Counted from the first letter of the stretch, positions 24,973-34,179 are shown. The stretch: DNA of 64,000 nt from Streptomyces sp. WM6386 (GCF_000972385.1 NZ_JXTE01000062.1:38570-102569), one strand, 5' to 3'. Program-made: numbers and translations. Notes: generated by a model not told the origin, from the sequence alone.

Positions 24973-26412
24973 ATGAACGCAAGCGCAGCCATCGGCGTCA
25001 CCGGACTGGGCGTGATGGGCCGCAACCTGGCGCGGAACTTTGCCCGCCACGGGGTCGCCGTCGCCGTCCACAACCGGTCCGAAGGCCGCACCCGCGCGCT
25101 CGTCGAGGAGTTCGTCGACGAGGGCAGGTTCGTCGCGGCCGAGTCACCCGAGGAGTTCGTCGCGGCGCTCGAACGCCCGCGCCGGCTGATCATCATGGTG
25201 CAGGCGGGGGCCGCCACCGACGCGGTCGTCGAGGAGTTCGCCCCGCTCCTGGAGCCCGGCGACATGATCGTCGACGGCGGCAACGCCCACTTCGCCGACA
25301 CCCGGCGCCGCGAGGCCGCCCTGCGCGCACGCGGCATCCACTTCGTCGGTACCGGCATCTCCGGGGGCGAGGAGGGCGCGCTGCACGGCCCGTCGATCAT
25401 GGTGGGCGGCTCGGAGGAGTCGTACCGCCTGCTCGGCCCGCTGTTCGAGACCATCAGTGCCAAGGTCGAGGGCGAGCCGTGCGCCGCCCACATCGGCACC
25501 GACGGCGCCGGGCACTTCGTGAAGATGGTCCACAACGGCATCGAGTACGCCGACATGCAGCTCATCGCCGAGGCCTACGACCTGCTGCGCCAGGTCGCCG
25601 GATACACCCCGGCCGAGATCGCGGGCGTCTTCCGCCGGTGGAACGAGGGCCGGCTCGGCTCCTACCTCATCGAGATCACCGCCGAGGTCCTCGCCCACAC
25701 CGACCCGGCCACCGGCGCGCCCTTCGTCGACATCGTCGCCGACGCCGCCGGACAGAAGGGCACCGGCCGCTGGACCGTACAGACCGCCCTCGACCTGGCC
25801 TCCCCGGTCACCGCCGTCGCCCAGGCCACCTTCGCCCGCGCCGCCTCCGGCCAGAGCGAACTGCGCGCCGCCTACCGGGGGCTGCCCGGCGGCACCACGC
25901 CCCCGCTCAGCCGCACCGAGGCCGAGCGCTTCACCTCACAGGTGGAGCAGGCGCTGTACGCCTCGAAGGTCGTCGCCTACGACCAGGGCTGGACGATGAT
26001 CCAGGACGCGGCCGCCGAGTACGGCTGGAAGATCGACCTGGGCTCGGTCGCCCGGATCTGGCGCGGCGGCTGCATCATCCGCGCCTCCTTCCTCGACCGC
26101 ATCCGTGCCGCCTACGCCGCCGACCAGGATCTGGTGAGCCTGCTCGGCGAGATGGAGTTCGCCATGGAGATCACCGACGCGCAGGTGCCCTGGCGCGAGA
26201 CGGTGGCCTCCGCGGCCCGCCGCGGCATTCCCGTGCCCGCGATCTCCGCCGCCCTCGCCCACTACGACACCCTGCGCGCCGACCGCCTCCCCGCCGCGCT
26301 GCTCCAGGGTCAGCGGGACTACTTCGGCGCCCACACCTACCGGCGCACGGACCGGCCCGGCACCTTCCACACCCACTGGGCGGCGGCGGGCAGGCCGGAG
26401 ACGTCGGAGTGA
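24973..26412 (+). CDS. gnd: 6-phosphogluconate dehydrogenase, decarboxylating
   Basis: 479 residues, the usual length. Motifs: GLGVMGRNLARNFARHG (dinucleotide loop), DGGNAHFADT, GTGISGGEEGALHGPSIM (substrate loop), GHFVKMVHNGIEYADMQLI (catalytic Lys and Asn) and the C-terminal YFGAHTYRRTDRPGTFHTHW. It converts 6-phosphogluconate to ribulose-5-phosphate with CO2 and NADPH in the pentose phosphate pathway. The ATG at 24973 was chosen by homology of the N-terminus; the frame is open to 24823 but that stretch does not look like protein. Confidence 0.95.
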   Translation: MNASAAIGVTGLGVMGRNLARNFARHGVAVAVHNRSEGRTRALVEEFVDEGRFVAAESPEEFVAALERPRRLIIMVQAGAATDAVVEEFAPLLEPGDMIVDGGNAHFADTRRREAALRARGIHFVGTGISGGEEGALHGPSIMVGGSEESYRLLGPLFETISAKVEGEPCAAHIGTDGAGHFVKMVHNGIEYADMQLIAEAYDLLRQVAGYTPAEIAGVFRRWNEGRLGSYLIEITAEVLAHTDPATGAPFVDIVADAAGQKGTGRWTVQTALDLASPVTAVAQATFARAASGQSELRAAYRGLPGGTTPPLSRTEAERFTSQVEQALYASKVVAYDQGWTMIQDAAAEYGWKIDLGSVARIWRGGCIIRASFLDRIRAAYAADQDLVSLLGEMEFAMEITDAQVPWRETVASAARRGIPVPAISAALAHYDTLRADRLPAALLQGQRDYFGAHTYRRTDRPGTFHTHWAAAGRPETSE

Positions 26413-26535
26413 CGGTGAGGCTCGGGCGCCCGGTCGCGCGGCGGGCGTGACCTGGCGCGCGGTGCTCGCGAAGGGAGGCCGCGGGCCGCTCACCGGCCCG
26501 CCGCATCCCGGCCGAGTCCGCGTGCCCGCTGTGGT

Positions 26536-26551
26536 GTTTGAAAGGTCAAAC
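26536..26551. promoter_or_regulatory. MarR-type operator GTTTGA-N4-TCAAAC
   Basis: Perfect inverted repeat with six-base arms around AAGG. It covers the probable -35 (TTGAAA, 26538-26543) of the MarR gene that follows. This fits autorepression. Confidence 0.6.
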
Positions 26552-26567
26552 GGCAGCCCGTTAGGCT
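26538..26567 (+). promoter_or_regulatory. Promoter of the MarR gene, probably leaderless transcript
   Basis: TTGAAA (26538-26543), an 18-base spacer, and TAGGCT (26562-26567). The expected start of transcription is at or next to the ATG at 26574, and no ribosome site precedes that ATG. Confidence 0.5.
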
Positions 26568-26573
26568 GTGACC

Positions 26574-27080
26574 ATGTCCACGACGCCACGCTGGCTCAAC
26601 GCCGAGGAACGACGGGCCTGGCTGGCCTACATCGACTTCTCCACGCTGCTCAACGACCATCTGAACCGCCAGCTGCGGCGTGACGCAGGCATGACGCACG
26701 CCGACTACAGCCTGCTGGCCCAGCTCTCCTTGGCACCCGACCACGCCCTCGGCATGTCCGAGCTCGCCCAGCGTCTCAAGATCACCCGCAGCCGGCTCAC
26801 CCATGCCGTGAACCGGCTGCGCGAGGCCGGTCTCGTGGACCGGCGCGAGGATCCGGCCGACGGGCGCGGACAGCTCGCGGTGCTGACGGACAGGGGACAG
26901 GCCTTGCTTCAGGAGATCGCGCCCGGCCATGTGGAGGCCGTGCGCCGGGCCGTCTTCGACGCGCTCACCCCTGAGCAGGTGCGTCAGCTCACGGAGATCG
27001 GCGAAGCGGTGAGTGACGCCTTGCACCGGGCGGAGGCCGCGGAGACGGACCCGACGGTGCTGCCCTGGCGTCGCCGGTAG
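26574..27080 (+). CDS. MarR-family transcriptional regulator
   Basis: 168 residues. A winged helix is visible in LAQRLKITRSRLTHAVNRLR and DRREDPADGRGQLAVLTDRG, flanked by dimer helices (LLNDHLNRQLRR at the start). ATG at 26574 (GTG at 26568 is possible). It precedes the molybdenum hydroxylase genes by 120 bases on the same strand and may control them (inference). The palindrome upstream suggests it represses itself. Confidence 0.88.
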   Translation: MSTTPRWLNAEERRAWLAYIDFSTLLNDHLNRQLRRDAGMTHADYSLLAQLSLAPDHALGMSELAQRLKITRSRLTHAVNRLREAGLVDRREDPADGRGQLAVLTDRGQALLQEIAPGHVEAVRRAVFDALTPEQVRQLTEIGEAVSDALHRAEAAETDPTVLPWRRR

Positions 27081-27200
27081 GCGCTCAAGCCGCGGACCGC
27101 CCCGCCCACTTGGCCAGGACCGACCGCCGGGCACACGCAACCTCACACCCCTCCACGCCCTCCTATCAGGCACACACAGGCCGTCCACAAGGAGTGCGCG

Positions 27201-29285
27201 TTGGCAGAGCTGTCCCGCCGCAGATTCATGGTCTACACACTCGCCGCGTCCACCCTCACCGTCGCCGCACCTCTCGGCTGCGACGCCTCGGAGGCGGAAG
27301 GAGCCACGCGCCCGCGCTCCGACACCGTCGTGACCGGCACCGACGACGAGATGCTCGTCCTGGAGGTCACGCGGGAGAACAAGGTCGTCGTAAGGCTGCC
27401 GCGCGTCGAGGTCGGCCAGGGCGTCACCACCGCGGTCGCCATGATGATCGCCGAGGAGCTCGACGCCCGACTCGTCGACGTCGACATCCCCCTCGCCGAT
27501 GCCCGCAGCCGGGGCAACCAGTTCACCGGCGGCTCCAGCTCGGTGAGTTCGCTCTACGACCCCGCCCGCAACCTCGCCGCCACGGCACGCGCCCGCCTGA
27601 TCACCGCGGCGGCCCAGCGCTGGCGCCTGCCCCCGCGGGTGCTGCGTACCCGGGACACCATGGTCGTCGCCCCGGACGGACGCAGGGCCACCTTCGGATC
27701 GCTGACCGAGACCGCCGCACGGATACGCCGGCCGCGCGTGTCCAGCAAGCCCAAGCCGGCGTCCCGGCACCGGGTGATCGGGAAGCCGACGACGCGGATC
27801 GACGCGCGGGACATCGTCACCGGCCGGGCCCGGTACACCGGGGATCTGACGGCCGCCGGGGCGAAGCCGACCGTGGTGGCCCGGCCGCCCACGCTCGGCG
27901 GGAAGATCGTCTCGGTCGACGACCGCGCGGCCCGTGCCCTGCCCGGGGTCCTCGAAGTCGTCGGAGTTCCCGGGGGAGTCGCCGTCGTCGCGGACTCCTT
28001 CCACCACGCCTTCAAGGCCCGGGACGCCCTGAAGATCACCTGGAAGGCGGGGCCGCTCGCCGGGGTGTCCGACACCCAGATCCGCTCCCGGCTCAAGGCC
28101 GCCGTCCCCGCGCTCGGCAGTCCGCCGCGCGGATCGACGCAGATCGAGGCCCGGTTCGAGTTCGCGTTCGTCAGCCACGCCCCGATGGAGGTGCTGACCG
28201 CCGTCGCCGACGTACGGGCCCACCGCGCCGAGATCTGGTTCTCCTCCCAGACGCCCATGGAGGCACGCGAGAGCATCGCCGAGGCGGTCGGGTTGCCCGG
28301 GTCCGCGGTCAAGGTCCATGTGATCCGGGGAGGGGGCTCGTTCGGACGCCGGCTGAACTACGACGCGGCGATCGAGGCGGCCCTCGTCTCCAAGGCGGCG
28401 GGCCGCCCGGTGAAGCTGATGTGGAGCCGCGCCGACGACATCCGGCACGGCCGGATGCGCCCGGCCTCCCAGCACCGTATCCGGGCCAGCCACGCCCAGG
28501 GCAGAGTCGTGGCCTTCGCCCACGCGACAGCCTCGGTGAGCGAGTCGTACAGCGGGATCACCACCGCCTCCTTCCGCGCCGCCGCCCCACTGCCCAGCGA
28601 CAGCGGCCTCTACAACTTCGGGAAGCTGTCCGGGGATTCGGGCTCGGTCGAGCTGGCCGCGATACCCCTCGGCGCCTGGCGTTCCGTGGACTCCGGGACG
28701 GTGCGGACGGCCGAGGAGATCGTCGTCGACGAAATCGCCCGGGGCCTGGCCGAGGACCCGGTCGCCTTCCGTCGTACGACACTCAGGAGCAAGGCCGTCA
28801 AGGCCGTGCTCGACAAGGTCGCGAAGGCCGGACACTGGGGCCGCACCATGCCCGCGGGGCAGGCCCAGGGGGTGGCCGTCCACGAGGAGTACGGGTCCTG
28901 TGTGGCCTGCCTGGTCGAGATCGACGCCGCCGATCCGAAGAACCCCCGGGTGACCAAGGTGGTGATGGCCGCCGACGTCGGCACGGCCGTCAACCCGCGC
29001 GGCCTGGAGGCACAGCTCATGGGCACGGCCATCGACGGCATCTCCACGGTCCTGCGGGCCGGCCTCCACATCGACCAGGGCGCCGTCCGCGAGGACAGCT
29101 ACGCCGACTTCCGCTACGCCCGTCAGCGGCACGCCCCGCTCCACTTCGAGGCGCACATCCTGCCCACGGGCGGGGAGCCGGGCGGGGCGGGCGAACTCGG
29201 TGTCCCGGCGGCGGCCGGCGCCGTCGCGAACGCGTACGCCCGCGCGACCGGTACCAAGCCCCGCCGCTTCCCGATCGACTTCTGA
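27201..29285 (+). CDS. Tat-exported molybdenum hydroxylase large subunit (isoquinoline 1-oxidoreductase beta type)
   Basis: 694 residues. Twin-arginine signal [14 protein letters not shown] at ~5-25 with a following Cys. Molybdopterin-binding xanthine-dehydrogenase-family motifs are present: [35 protein letters not shown] and near the C-terminus [19 protein letters not shown] with the conserved Glu. The protein oxidises aldehydes or N-heterocycles in family members; the substrate here is unknown. TTG start with ribosome site AAGGAG at 27189-27194. The small 2Fe-2S subunit follows 10 bases later. No FAD subunit is encoded here, so electrons probably go from the 2Fe-2S protein to a cytochrome or similar acceptor. 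Confidence 0.88.
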   Translation: MAELSRRRFMVYTLAASTLTVAAPLGCDASEAEGATRPRSDTVVTGTDDEMLVLEVTRENKVVVRLPRVEVGQGVTTAVAMMIAEELDARLVDVDIPLADARSRGNQFTGGSSSVSSLYDPARNLAATARARLITAAAQRWRLPPRVLRTRDTMVVAPDGRRATFGSLTETAARIRRPRVSSKPKPASRHRVIGKPTTRIDARDIVTGRARYTGDLTAAGAKPTVVARPPTLGGKIVSVDDRAARALPGVLEVVGVPGGVAVVADSFHHAFKARDALKITWKAGPLAGVSDTQIRSRLKAAVPALGSPPRGSTQIEARFEFAFVSHAPMEVLTAVADVRAHRAEIWFSSQTPMEARESIAEAVGLPGSAVKVHVIRGGGSFGRRLNYDAAIEAALVSKAAGRPVKLMWSRADDIRHGRMRPASQHRIRASHAQGRVVAFAHATASVSESYSGITTASFRAAAPLPSDSGLYNFGKLSGDSGSVELAAIPLGAWRSVDSGTVRTAEEIVVDEIARGLAEDPVAFRRTTLRSKAVKAVLDKVAKAGHWGRTMPAGQAQGVAVHEEYGSCVACLVEIDAADPKNPRVTKVVMAADVGTAVNPRGLEAQLMGTAIDGISTVLRAGLHIDQGAVREDSYADFRYARQRHAPLHFEAHILPTGGEPGGAGELGVPAAAGAVANAYARATGTKPRRFPIDF

Positions 29286-29295
29286 GAAGGTGCAG

Positions 29296-29784
29296 ATGCC
29301 GTCCCACTCCTTCGTCCTCAACGGCAGGCCCGTCACCGTCGAGGCCCCCGCCGACATGCCCCTGCTGTGGGTACTGCGCGATCTGCTGCACGTCACCGGC
29401 CCCAAGTACGGCTGCGGTGTCGGTGTCTGCCGCGCCTGCACCAGCCACCTCGACGGTGAGGAGATACAGCCCTGTGTCGTGCCCGTCGCCGACTGCGCGG
29501 AGCGGAACGTCACCACCATCGAGGGCCTCGCCGACGGCGACACCCTGCACCCCGTCCAGAAGGCCTGGCTGGAGTGCGACGTCTCCCAGTGCGGCTTCTG
29601 CCAGCCCGGCCAGATCATGGCCGCCGCCGCTCTGTTGAAGAAGACGTCCCAGCCCACCGACGCCGACATCGACCGCATCGAGAACGTCTGCCGCTGCGGC
29701 ACGTACTCCCGCATCCGCGAGGCGATCAAGAAGGCGGCCGACGCCCAATGGGAGCTGTCGGGTCGGCGAGACTCGATGCCGTAG
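29296..29784 (+). CDS. 2Fe-2S subunit of the molybdenum hydroxylase (IorA-like)
   Basis: 162 residues. The plant-type 2Fe-2S cluster motif is [20 protein letters not shown], and the second helical cluster has [10 protein letters not shown] with [10 protein letters not shown]. It has no signal peptide and would be exported with the Tat subunit. It starts 10 bases after the large subunit (ribosome site GAAGG). The stop is followed within 7 bases by a transposase fragment, so a downstream gene of this operon may have been lost. Confidence 0.92.
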   Translation: MPSHSFVLNGRPVTVEAPADMPLLWVLRDLLHVTGPKYGCGVGVCRACTSHLDGEEIQPCVVPVADCAERNVTTIEGLADGDTLHPVQKAWLECDVSQCGFCQPGQIMAAAALLKKTSQPTDADIDRIENVCRCGTYSRIREAIKKAADAQWELSGRRDSMP

Positions 29785-29791
29785 CCGCCGC

Positions 29792-29950
29792 TACTACGAC
29801 AAGCAACGTGCACGCGAGGCCGGTTACCACCCAACCCTGCGGCAGGTCGGCAACCGCCTCGTCGGCATCCTCCACGGATGCCTCAAGACCCGAACCCTCC
29901 ACGACGAAGCGACCGCCTGGTCGCACCACGCCCACACCCCTGCCGCTTGA
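29792..29950 (+). pseudogene. C-terminal remnant of an IS110-type transposase
   Basis: A frame without a start reads YYDKQRARE, then LRQVGNRLVGILHGCLKTRT, DEATAWSHHAHTPAA and stop at 29948-29950. This 52-residue tail resembles the end of IS110-family transposases of Streptomyces. It begins right after the 2Fe-2S gene stop. The rest of the element is missing, and no terminal repeats or target duplication are seen, as expected for this family. It marks a past insertion/deletion. Confidence 0.6.
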
Positions 29951-30012
29951 CGTCAAACGACATGGGGTGTCTGACCTCGTGACCAACCCCAGGAGGCGGT
30001 CGTTCCGGTTGC

Positions 30013-30495
30013 ATGATCCACATGAAGCGCGGACTCACCACGGCCGCCCTGGTGTTCGCCGGACTCGCGGGGCTTCTCGCCCCCGCCGCCCACGCCACCG
30101 ACAACGTCCCCTGTCACAGCCCCACCACCAGGGACCTGACCGACCCCCTGAGCGGCCGCCTCTGGCCACGCACGCAGGTCAGGTTCTGCAACCTCACCCG
30201 CGGCCATGTGCCGGTGTACGCGAGCCGCTCGCCCGGCGCCACCGTCGTCGGCCACCTCGAACAGGGCGGCGCCGCCAACTGGTTCGTCACCGAGATGCGG
30301 GGCGGGACCTTCCGTGACGGATCCGCCGAGAACCACTGGTGGGGCAGCACCCTGGCGGACAACGGCCGCTGGGGCTGGGTGCCCGAGGTCTACTTCGCGG
30401 GCGGCGAGAACAACGAGGACGACGCGGGCCTGCTGATGCCCGGCGGCTACACCTGCGCCAACAGCTGCCCGCCGCTGCCCTTCTGGGCGAGGTGA
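30013..30495 (+). CDS. Small secreted protein with SH3-like features
   Basis: 160 residues with a Sec signal (GLTTAALVFAGLAGLLAPAAHA) and four cysteines in the mature part, fitting an extracellular disulfide-bonded protein. The central region (VPVYASRSPGATVVGHLEQ, then WWGSTLADNGRWGWVPEVYF) follows the pattern of bacterial SH3 domains, which often bind cell wall. The start could be ATG 30013 or 30022. An AGGAGG lies at 29991-29996, rather far away. A strong hairpin follows the stop. Confidence 0.7.
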   Translation: MIHMKRGLTTAALVFAGLAGLLAPAAHATDNVPCHSPTTRDLTDPLSGRLWPRTQVRFCNLTRGHVPVYASRSPGATVVGHLEQGGAANWFVTEMRGGTFRDGSAENHWWGSTLADNGRWGWVPEVYFAGGENNEDDAGLLMPGGYTCANSCPPLPFWAR

Positions 30496-30500
30496 CGCGG

Positions 30501-30529
30501 GGCACCGGGGTGCTTGACGCCCCGGTGCC
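30501..30529. terminator. Rho-independent-like hairpin after the SH3-like gene, with a promoter element in its loop
   Basis: Perfect 10-bp stem GGCACCGGGG / CCCCGGTGCC with the 9-base loop TGCTTGACG, six bases after the stop. There is no U-tract, as usual in Streptomyces. The loop contains TTGACG, which serves as -35 of the next promoter. Confidence 0.7.
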
Positions 30530-30542
30530 ACCCACTTAGCGT
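30514..30542 (+). promoter_or_regulatory. Promoter of the NCS1 permease operon
   Basis: TTGACG at 30514-30519, a 17-base spacer and TAGCGT at 30537-30542, 34 bases before the ATG at 30577. The -35 is in the loop and the start of the spacer is the downstream arm of the preceding hairpin. Confidence 0.6.
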
Positions 30543-30576
30543 CACCTCGACACATGTACGGACAGGGAGGACGACG

Positions 30577-32067
30577 ATGACGGACGCCCAGGACTCCCTC
30601 GACAACAGAGCCAGACAGCTCCAGGTGGAGACGCACGGCCTCGACGTGATCGGCGACGCCGAGCGCAAGGGCACACCGCGGACGCTGTTCTGGCCCTGGT
30701 TCGGCGCCAACGTCTCCGTGCTGGGGCTGAGTTACGGGGCCTTCGTGCTCGGCTTCGGCATCTCCTTCTGGCAGGCGCTGGTCGCCGGCGTCATCGGCAT
30801 CGTCTTCTCCTTCCTGCTGTGCGGCTTCGTCGCCGTCGCCGGCAAACGCGGCTCGGCCCCGACGATGGTCCTCAGCCGCGCCGCCTACGGGGTGCGCGGC
30901 AACCGTCTCCCCTCGGTGATCTCCTGGGTGCTCACCGTCGGCTGGGAGACCGTGCTGTGCGCCCTCGCCACCATGGCCACCGCGACCGTCTTCGGCCGGC
31001 TCGGCTGGGGCGGCGGCACCGGGACACAAGTGGTCGCCCTGATCGTGGTCGCCGGGCTCACCGTCGTCGGCGGTGTGATGGGCTTCGACCTGATCATGCG
31101 GCTCCAGACCGTGATCACCGTGGTCACGGGAGTGCTCACGATCGTCTACATCGCCCTTGTCGCGGACCACATCCACTGGAGCACCGTCAGCGCCGTCCCG
31201 GCGGGCTCCGCACAGGAGTTCATCGGCGCGCTGGTCTTCATGATGACCGGCTTCGGCCTCGGCTGGGTCAACGCCGCCGCGGACTACTCCCGCTATCTGC
31301 CCCGCACCTCGTCGAGCCGCGGCGTGATCGGATGGACCACCTTCGGCGCCTCCGTGGCCCCGCTCCTGCTGCTGGTCTTCGGGCTGCTGCTCGCCGGGTC
31401 CTCCAGCACCCGCAACGAGGCCGTCGCCGCCGACCCCATCGGCGCGCTGACCACGATCCTGCCCACCTGGTTCCTCGTCCCGTTCGCCGTCGTCGCCGTA
31501 CTCGGCCTGGTCGGCGGCGCGGTCCTCGACATCTACTCCTCCGGACTCGCCCTGCTGTCGGCGGGCATCAGGATCCCCCGCTACCTGGCCGCACTCCTCG
31601 ACGGCGTCCTGATGATCGCCGGAGCCATCTACATCGTCTTCTTCGCCGACGACTTCCTCGGCCAGTTCATGGGCTTCCTGACCACCCTCGGCGTCCCCAT
31701 CGCCGCCTGGTGCGGCATCATGCTGGCCGACCTGCTGCTGCGCCGCCGCGACTACGACGAGGGCGACCTCTACCGTCCGCACGGCCGCTACGGCGACCTC
31801 GCCCTCACCCCGCTGCTCCTCACCCTCGCCGCCACCGCGCTCGGCTGGGGCCTGGTCACCAACTCGGCCGCGAGCTGGCTGGAGTGGCAGGGCTACCTCC
31901 TGGACCCGCTGGGCCTCGGCGGCAAGTCCGGCTCCTGGGCGTACGCCAACCTGGGCGTCCTCGTGGCCCTCGCACTCGGCTTCCTCGGCACCCTCGCCCT
32001 GCGCCGCGGCCACGTCCGGGAGCAGGAGGCGCGGGACCCGAGCCCGGCGGAGGTACCCGCCGTATGA
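30577..32067 (+). CDS. NCS1-family purine/cytosine-type permease
   Basis: 496 residues, about 12 membrane helices. NCS1 hallmarks are an N-terminal FWPWFGANVSVLGLSYGAF helix, then GKRGSAPTMVLSRAAYGVRG and FGLGWVNAAADYSRYLPR. Members take up nucleobases, allantoin, hydantoins or thiamine precursors by proton or sodium symport. ATG with ribosome site GGGAGG. The stop overlaps the start of an isochorismatase-like hydrolase (ATGA), so the imported compound may be an amide or N-carbamoyl compound cleaved by that enzyme (inference). Confidence 0.9.
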   Translation: MTDAQDSLDNRARQLQVETHGLDVIGDAERKGTPRTLFWPWFGANVSVLGLSYGAFVLGFGISFWQALVAGVIGIVFSFLLCGFVAVAGKRGSAPTMVLSRAAYGVRGNRLPSVISWVLTVGWETVLCALATMATATVFGRLGWGGGTGTQVVALIVVAGLTVVGGVMGFDLIMRLQTVITVVTGVLTIVYIALVADHIHWSTVSAVPAGSAQEFIGALVFMMTGFGLGWVNAAADYSRYLPRTSSSRGVIGWTTFGASVAPLLLLVFGLLLAGSSSTRNEAVAADPIGALTTILPTWFLVPFAVVAVLGLVGGAVLDIYSSGLALLSAGIRIPRYLAALLDGVLMIAGAIYIVFFADDFLGQFMGFLTTLGVPIAAWCGIMLADLLLRRRDYDEGDLYRPHGRYGDLALTPLLLTLAATALGWGLVTNSAASWLEWQGYLLDPLGLGGKSGSWAYANLGVLVALALGFLGTLALRRGHVREQEARDPSPAEVPAV

Positions 32068-32612
32068 CGACTGGTCGTCTGACCGTCATCGACATGCAGC
32101 ACGTCTTCGCCGACCCGGACAGCCCCTGGGCCACGCCGCGATTCGCGCAGGCCGCGCAAGGTGTACGACGTCTGCTGCCGGCCTTCGAGGACCGGGTCAC
32201 CTTCACCCGCTTCCTGGCCCCGGACCAACCCACCGGCTCCTGGCGCGCCTACTACGAGCAGTGGCCCTTCGCCCTGCGACCCCCGGATGCGCCGCTGTGG
32301 CGGCTGACGGACGAGTTCGCCGACCGGGCGCACCACGTGCTGGACGCCCCGACCTTCGGCAAATGGACCCCCGAACTCGCCTCCCTCGTGGGCCCGCAGG
32401 GCCGTCTGGTCCTCGCCGGCGTCAGCACCGACTGCTGTGTGCTGTCCACGGCACTCGCTGCCGCCGACGCCGGAGTGGAGGTCGTGGTCGTCGCCGACGC
32501 GTGCGCGGGCGCCGACGACGAATCCCACGCCAAGGCTCTGTACGTGATGGACCTGTACCGGCCCCTGATCCAGGTGACCACGGTCGCGGAGCTTCTCGCA
32601 GGGTTGGAGTGA
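32064..32612 (+). CDS. Isochorismatase-like cysteine hydrolase
   Basis: 182 residues. The fold is visible from TVIDMQHVF (catalytic Asp), the Lys in TFGKWTPEL, and the nucleophile region LAGVSTDCCVLSTALAAAD, giving the Asp-Lys-Cys triad. Members hydrolyse amides such as N-carbamoylsarcosine, nicotinamide or ureidoacrylate. It is translationally coupled to the NCS1 permease, so uptake and hydrolysis of one nitrogen compound is the likely job. Eight bases separate it from the next gene. Confidence 0.88.
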   Translation: MTTGRLTVIDMQHVFADPDSPWATPRFAQAAQGVRRLLPAFEDRVTFTRFLAPDQPTGSWRAYYEQWPFALRPPDAPLWRLTDEFADRAHHVLDAPTFGKWTPELASLVGPQGRLVLAGVSTDCCVLSTALAAADAGVEVVVVADACAGADDESHAKALYVMDLYRPLIQVTTVAELLAGLE

Positions 32613-32619
32613 GACACGG

Positions 32620-33276
32620 GTGACCGCTTCCGGGCCGGTCGTGACCGCCGATGAGATCCACGCGTATCTGGTCGGGCAGTTGAACCGCGCCCTGCGACAC
32701 CCCGAGGGGTACGGGGGCGAGTTGGCGCTTGTGCTGCTGCACCAGCACCTGCTGTTCGCGGAAGGGCAGGCCGACGCCTGGGGCGAGGCTTCGGAACGGC
32801 TGCGGGAGAGCGGTGCGTGGACCGCTGTCGGGGCCAGGGGTGCGTACCGCGAGCTGATCCGGGGTGACGACTCGTCAGGCATGGCCTCGGTGCACGCGGA
32901 GTTCGCCCATCGGCGTGGCTGGCTTGCGACGGACCGAGTCCTCGACGCCCGCGCGCACCAGGCCCTTCTGGACAGGGCCCGCCAGTGGGCGGGGGACGAC
33001 CGGGTGTGGGCGGATGTCCTCGCCGAGTTCGGTGCGCCCTCGGTGCTGCTCGGCGATGACGACCAGCGCTTCGGTAAGACGCTCGGCTACGTCAGCGAGG
33101 ACCCCGACCGGCCGATCGTCTTCTTCCACCTCTGGAACGGCAGCCTGGACGAGGACGCGCCCGTGGGGAACCGGGCGTATCCGGAACCGGTTCTGTGGGC
33201 TGTGCGCTTCGGCGACGGACCGTTCCGCGAGAGCTTCACCTTCACTCCCGAGGGACGGCGACTCCAGCCCTCCTGA
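32620..33276 (+). CDS. Protein of unknown function
   Basis: 218 residues, not recognised. No signal peptide or membrane segment. The N-terminal half is helical and acidic (LVGQLNRALRHPEGYGGELA, then LLHQHLLFAEGQADAW). The C-terminal half has a more beta-like pattern (SVLLGDDDQRFGKTLGYV, PIVFFHLWNGSLDED). GTG start, eight bases after the hydrolase, so it probably belongs to the same transcript. Confidence 0.7.
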   Translation: MTASGPVVTADEIHAYLVGQLNRALRHPEGYGGELALVLLHQHLLFAEGQADAWGEASERLRESGAWTAVGARGAYRELIRGDDSSGMASVHAEFAHRRGWLATDRVLDARAHQALLDRARQWAGDDRVWADVLAEFGAPSVLLGDDDQRFGKTLGYVSEDPDRPIVFFHLWNGSLDEDAPVGNRAYPEPVLWAVRFGDGPFRESFTFTPEGRRLQPS

Positions 33277-33762
33277 TCCTCGCCCTCCGCCGGGACCTCT
33301 CTGTACAGAACCCTTTACGGGGCTGTCATGTCCCTGTAGCTTCCGCGAAGCCGCAAGAACTTTCAGGAACTTGCCGGCCGAGGCCCCGACCGCGCCCACC
33401 AAGGTCACCGCGAGCGCCACCAACACCTCGGTCGTGGTGAGCTGGGACGCCGCCACCGACAACGAAGGCGTCGCCAAGTACCAGGTCACGCGGACCGGTG
33501 GCACCAAGGGCACGTGTCGGCACCGGGCAAGGGCAACCTCCGGGTGCACCCCTGTCGCGACACGTACGGACGTCCTCGCACGTCAGGAGGCACCGTGATC
33601 GCCGCTCCCTCGCAAACACATCGCGCTCATCCCCTGCGTCCCCCGCATCCTCTGGATCCCCGAAGGAATGCTCGCGTCCGGATCGGGTACGCGAGCAGGG
33701 CCGCTCCGGGGCCGAGTACGCCCCGGGCCGACCGCAAGACCGCCGCTACCAGGGGATTCGCC
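33277..33762. other. Gene-poor stretch with a broken coding fragment
   Basis: About 490 bases with no intact gene between the unknown protein and the SseB-like protein. Apart from the fibronectin-III remnant listed separately, no start-to-stop gene with a ribosome site and no clear promoter were found. Confidence 0.5.
33368..33516 (+). pseudogene. Remnant of a fibronectin type III domain
   Basis: One frame reads APTAPTKVTASATNTSVVV, then SWDAATDNEGVAKYQVTRTG. This is the first half of a FnIII domain of the kind placed in secreted Streptomyces chitinases, cellulases and other hydrolases. There is no start, no catalytic domain beside it, and the similarity stops near GGTKG. It is a relic of a lost secreted enzyme. 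Confidence 0.6.
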
Positions 33763-34170
33763 ATGCAGACACCCGCGAACGACAACTCCACCACACCGGC
33801 CCGGCGGGCGCTGGACGCGCTCGCCGAGAACACCGAGGACACGGTGGCGCTGGACAGGCTCGCGAGCAGCGACGTCCTCGTCCCCGTACCCGACGACGCC
33901 AGCGACGAGGACGCCGCCGATCCCACGGCGGTGGCGCTTCCCGTGATCGAGCAGCCCGGCGGAGCGCCGGTGGTGCCCGTGTTCACGTCGGAGTCCGAGC
34001 TGGCCGGGCTGCTGCCCTACGTCTCGCGCTACCGGCTGGTACCGCTGGGCGCGCTCGCCTCGGAGTGGCCGACGGACGATCTGGCGCTCACCATCGACGC
34101 CGCCTCCGAGCACCCGCTCACCCTCACCTCGGAGGGGGTGCGGACGCTGCTGGGCCGGTCGCACGGCTGA
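33763..34170 (+). CDS. SseB-like domain protein
   Basis: 135 residues, no signal peptide. The frame from ATG 33763 has ribosome site AGGGG. The pattern of VALPVIEQPGGAPVVPVFTS, then ELAGLLPYVSRYRLVPLGAL resembles the N-terminal SseB domain common in actinobacteria, whose role is not established. The first 50 residues are acidic and probably flexible. Two strong hairpins follow the stop. Confidence 0.7.
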   Translation: MQTPANDNSTTPARRALDALAENTEDTVALDRLASSDVLVPVPDDASDEDAADPTAVALPVIEQPGGAPVVPVFTSESELAGLLPYVSRYRLVPLGALASEWPTDDLALTIDAASEHPLTLTSEGVRTLLGRSHG

Positions 34171-34179
34171 CACGGGAGG

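Noticed and set aside
30514..30576. Upstream start for the NCS1 permease that would add 21 residues
   Set aside because: The added stretch overlaps the hairpin and promoter, and the ATG at 30577 has a strong ribosome site.
29953..32013. Long minus-strand frame opposite the permease
   Set aside because: Antisense to a membrane protein with 12 clear helices; translation is E/G/Q/D low-complexity.
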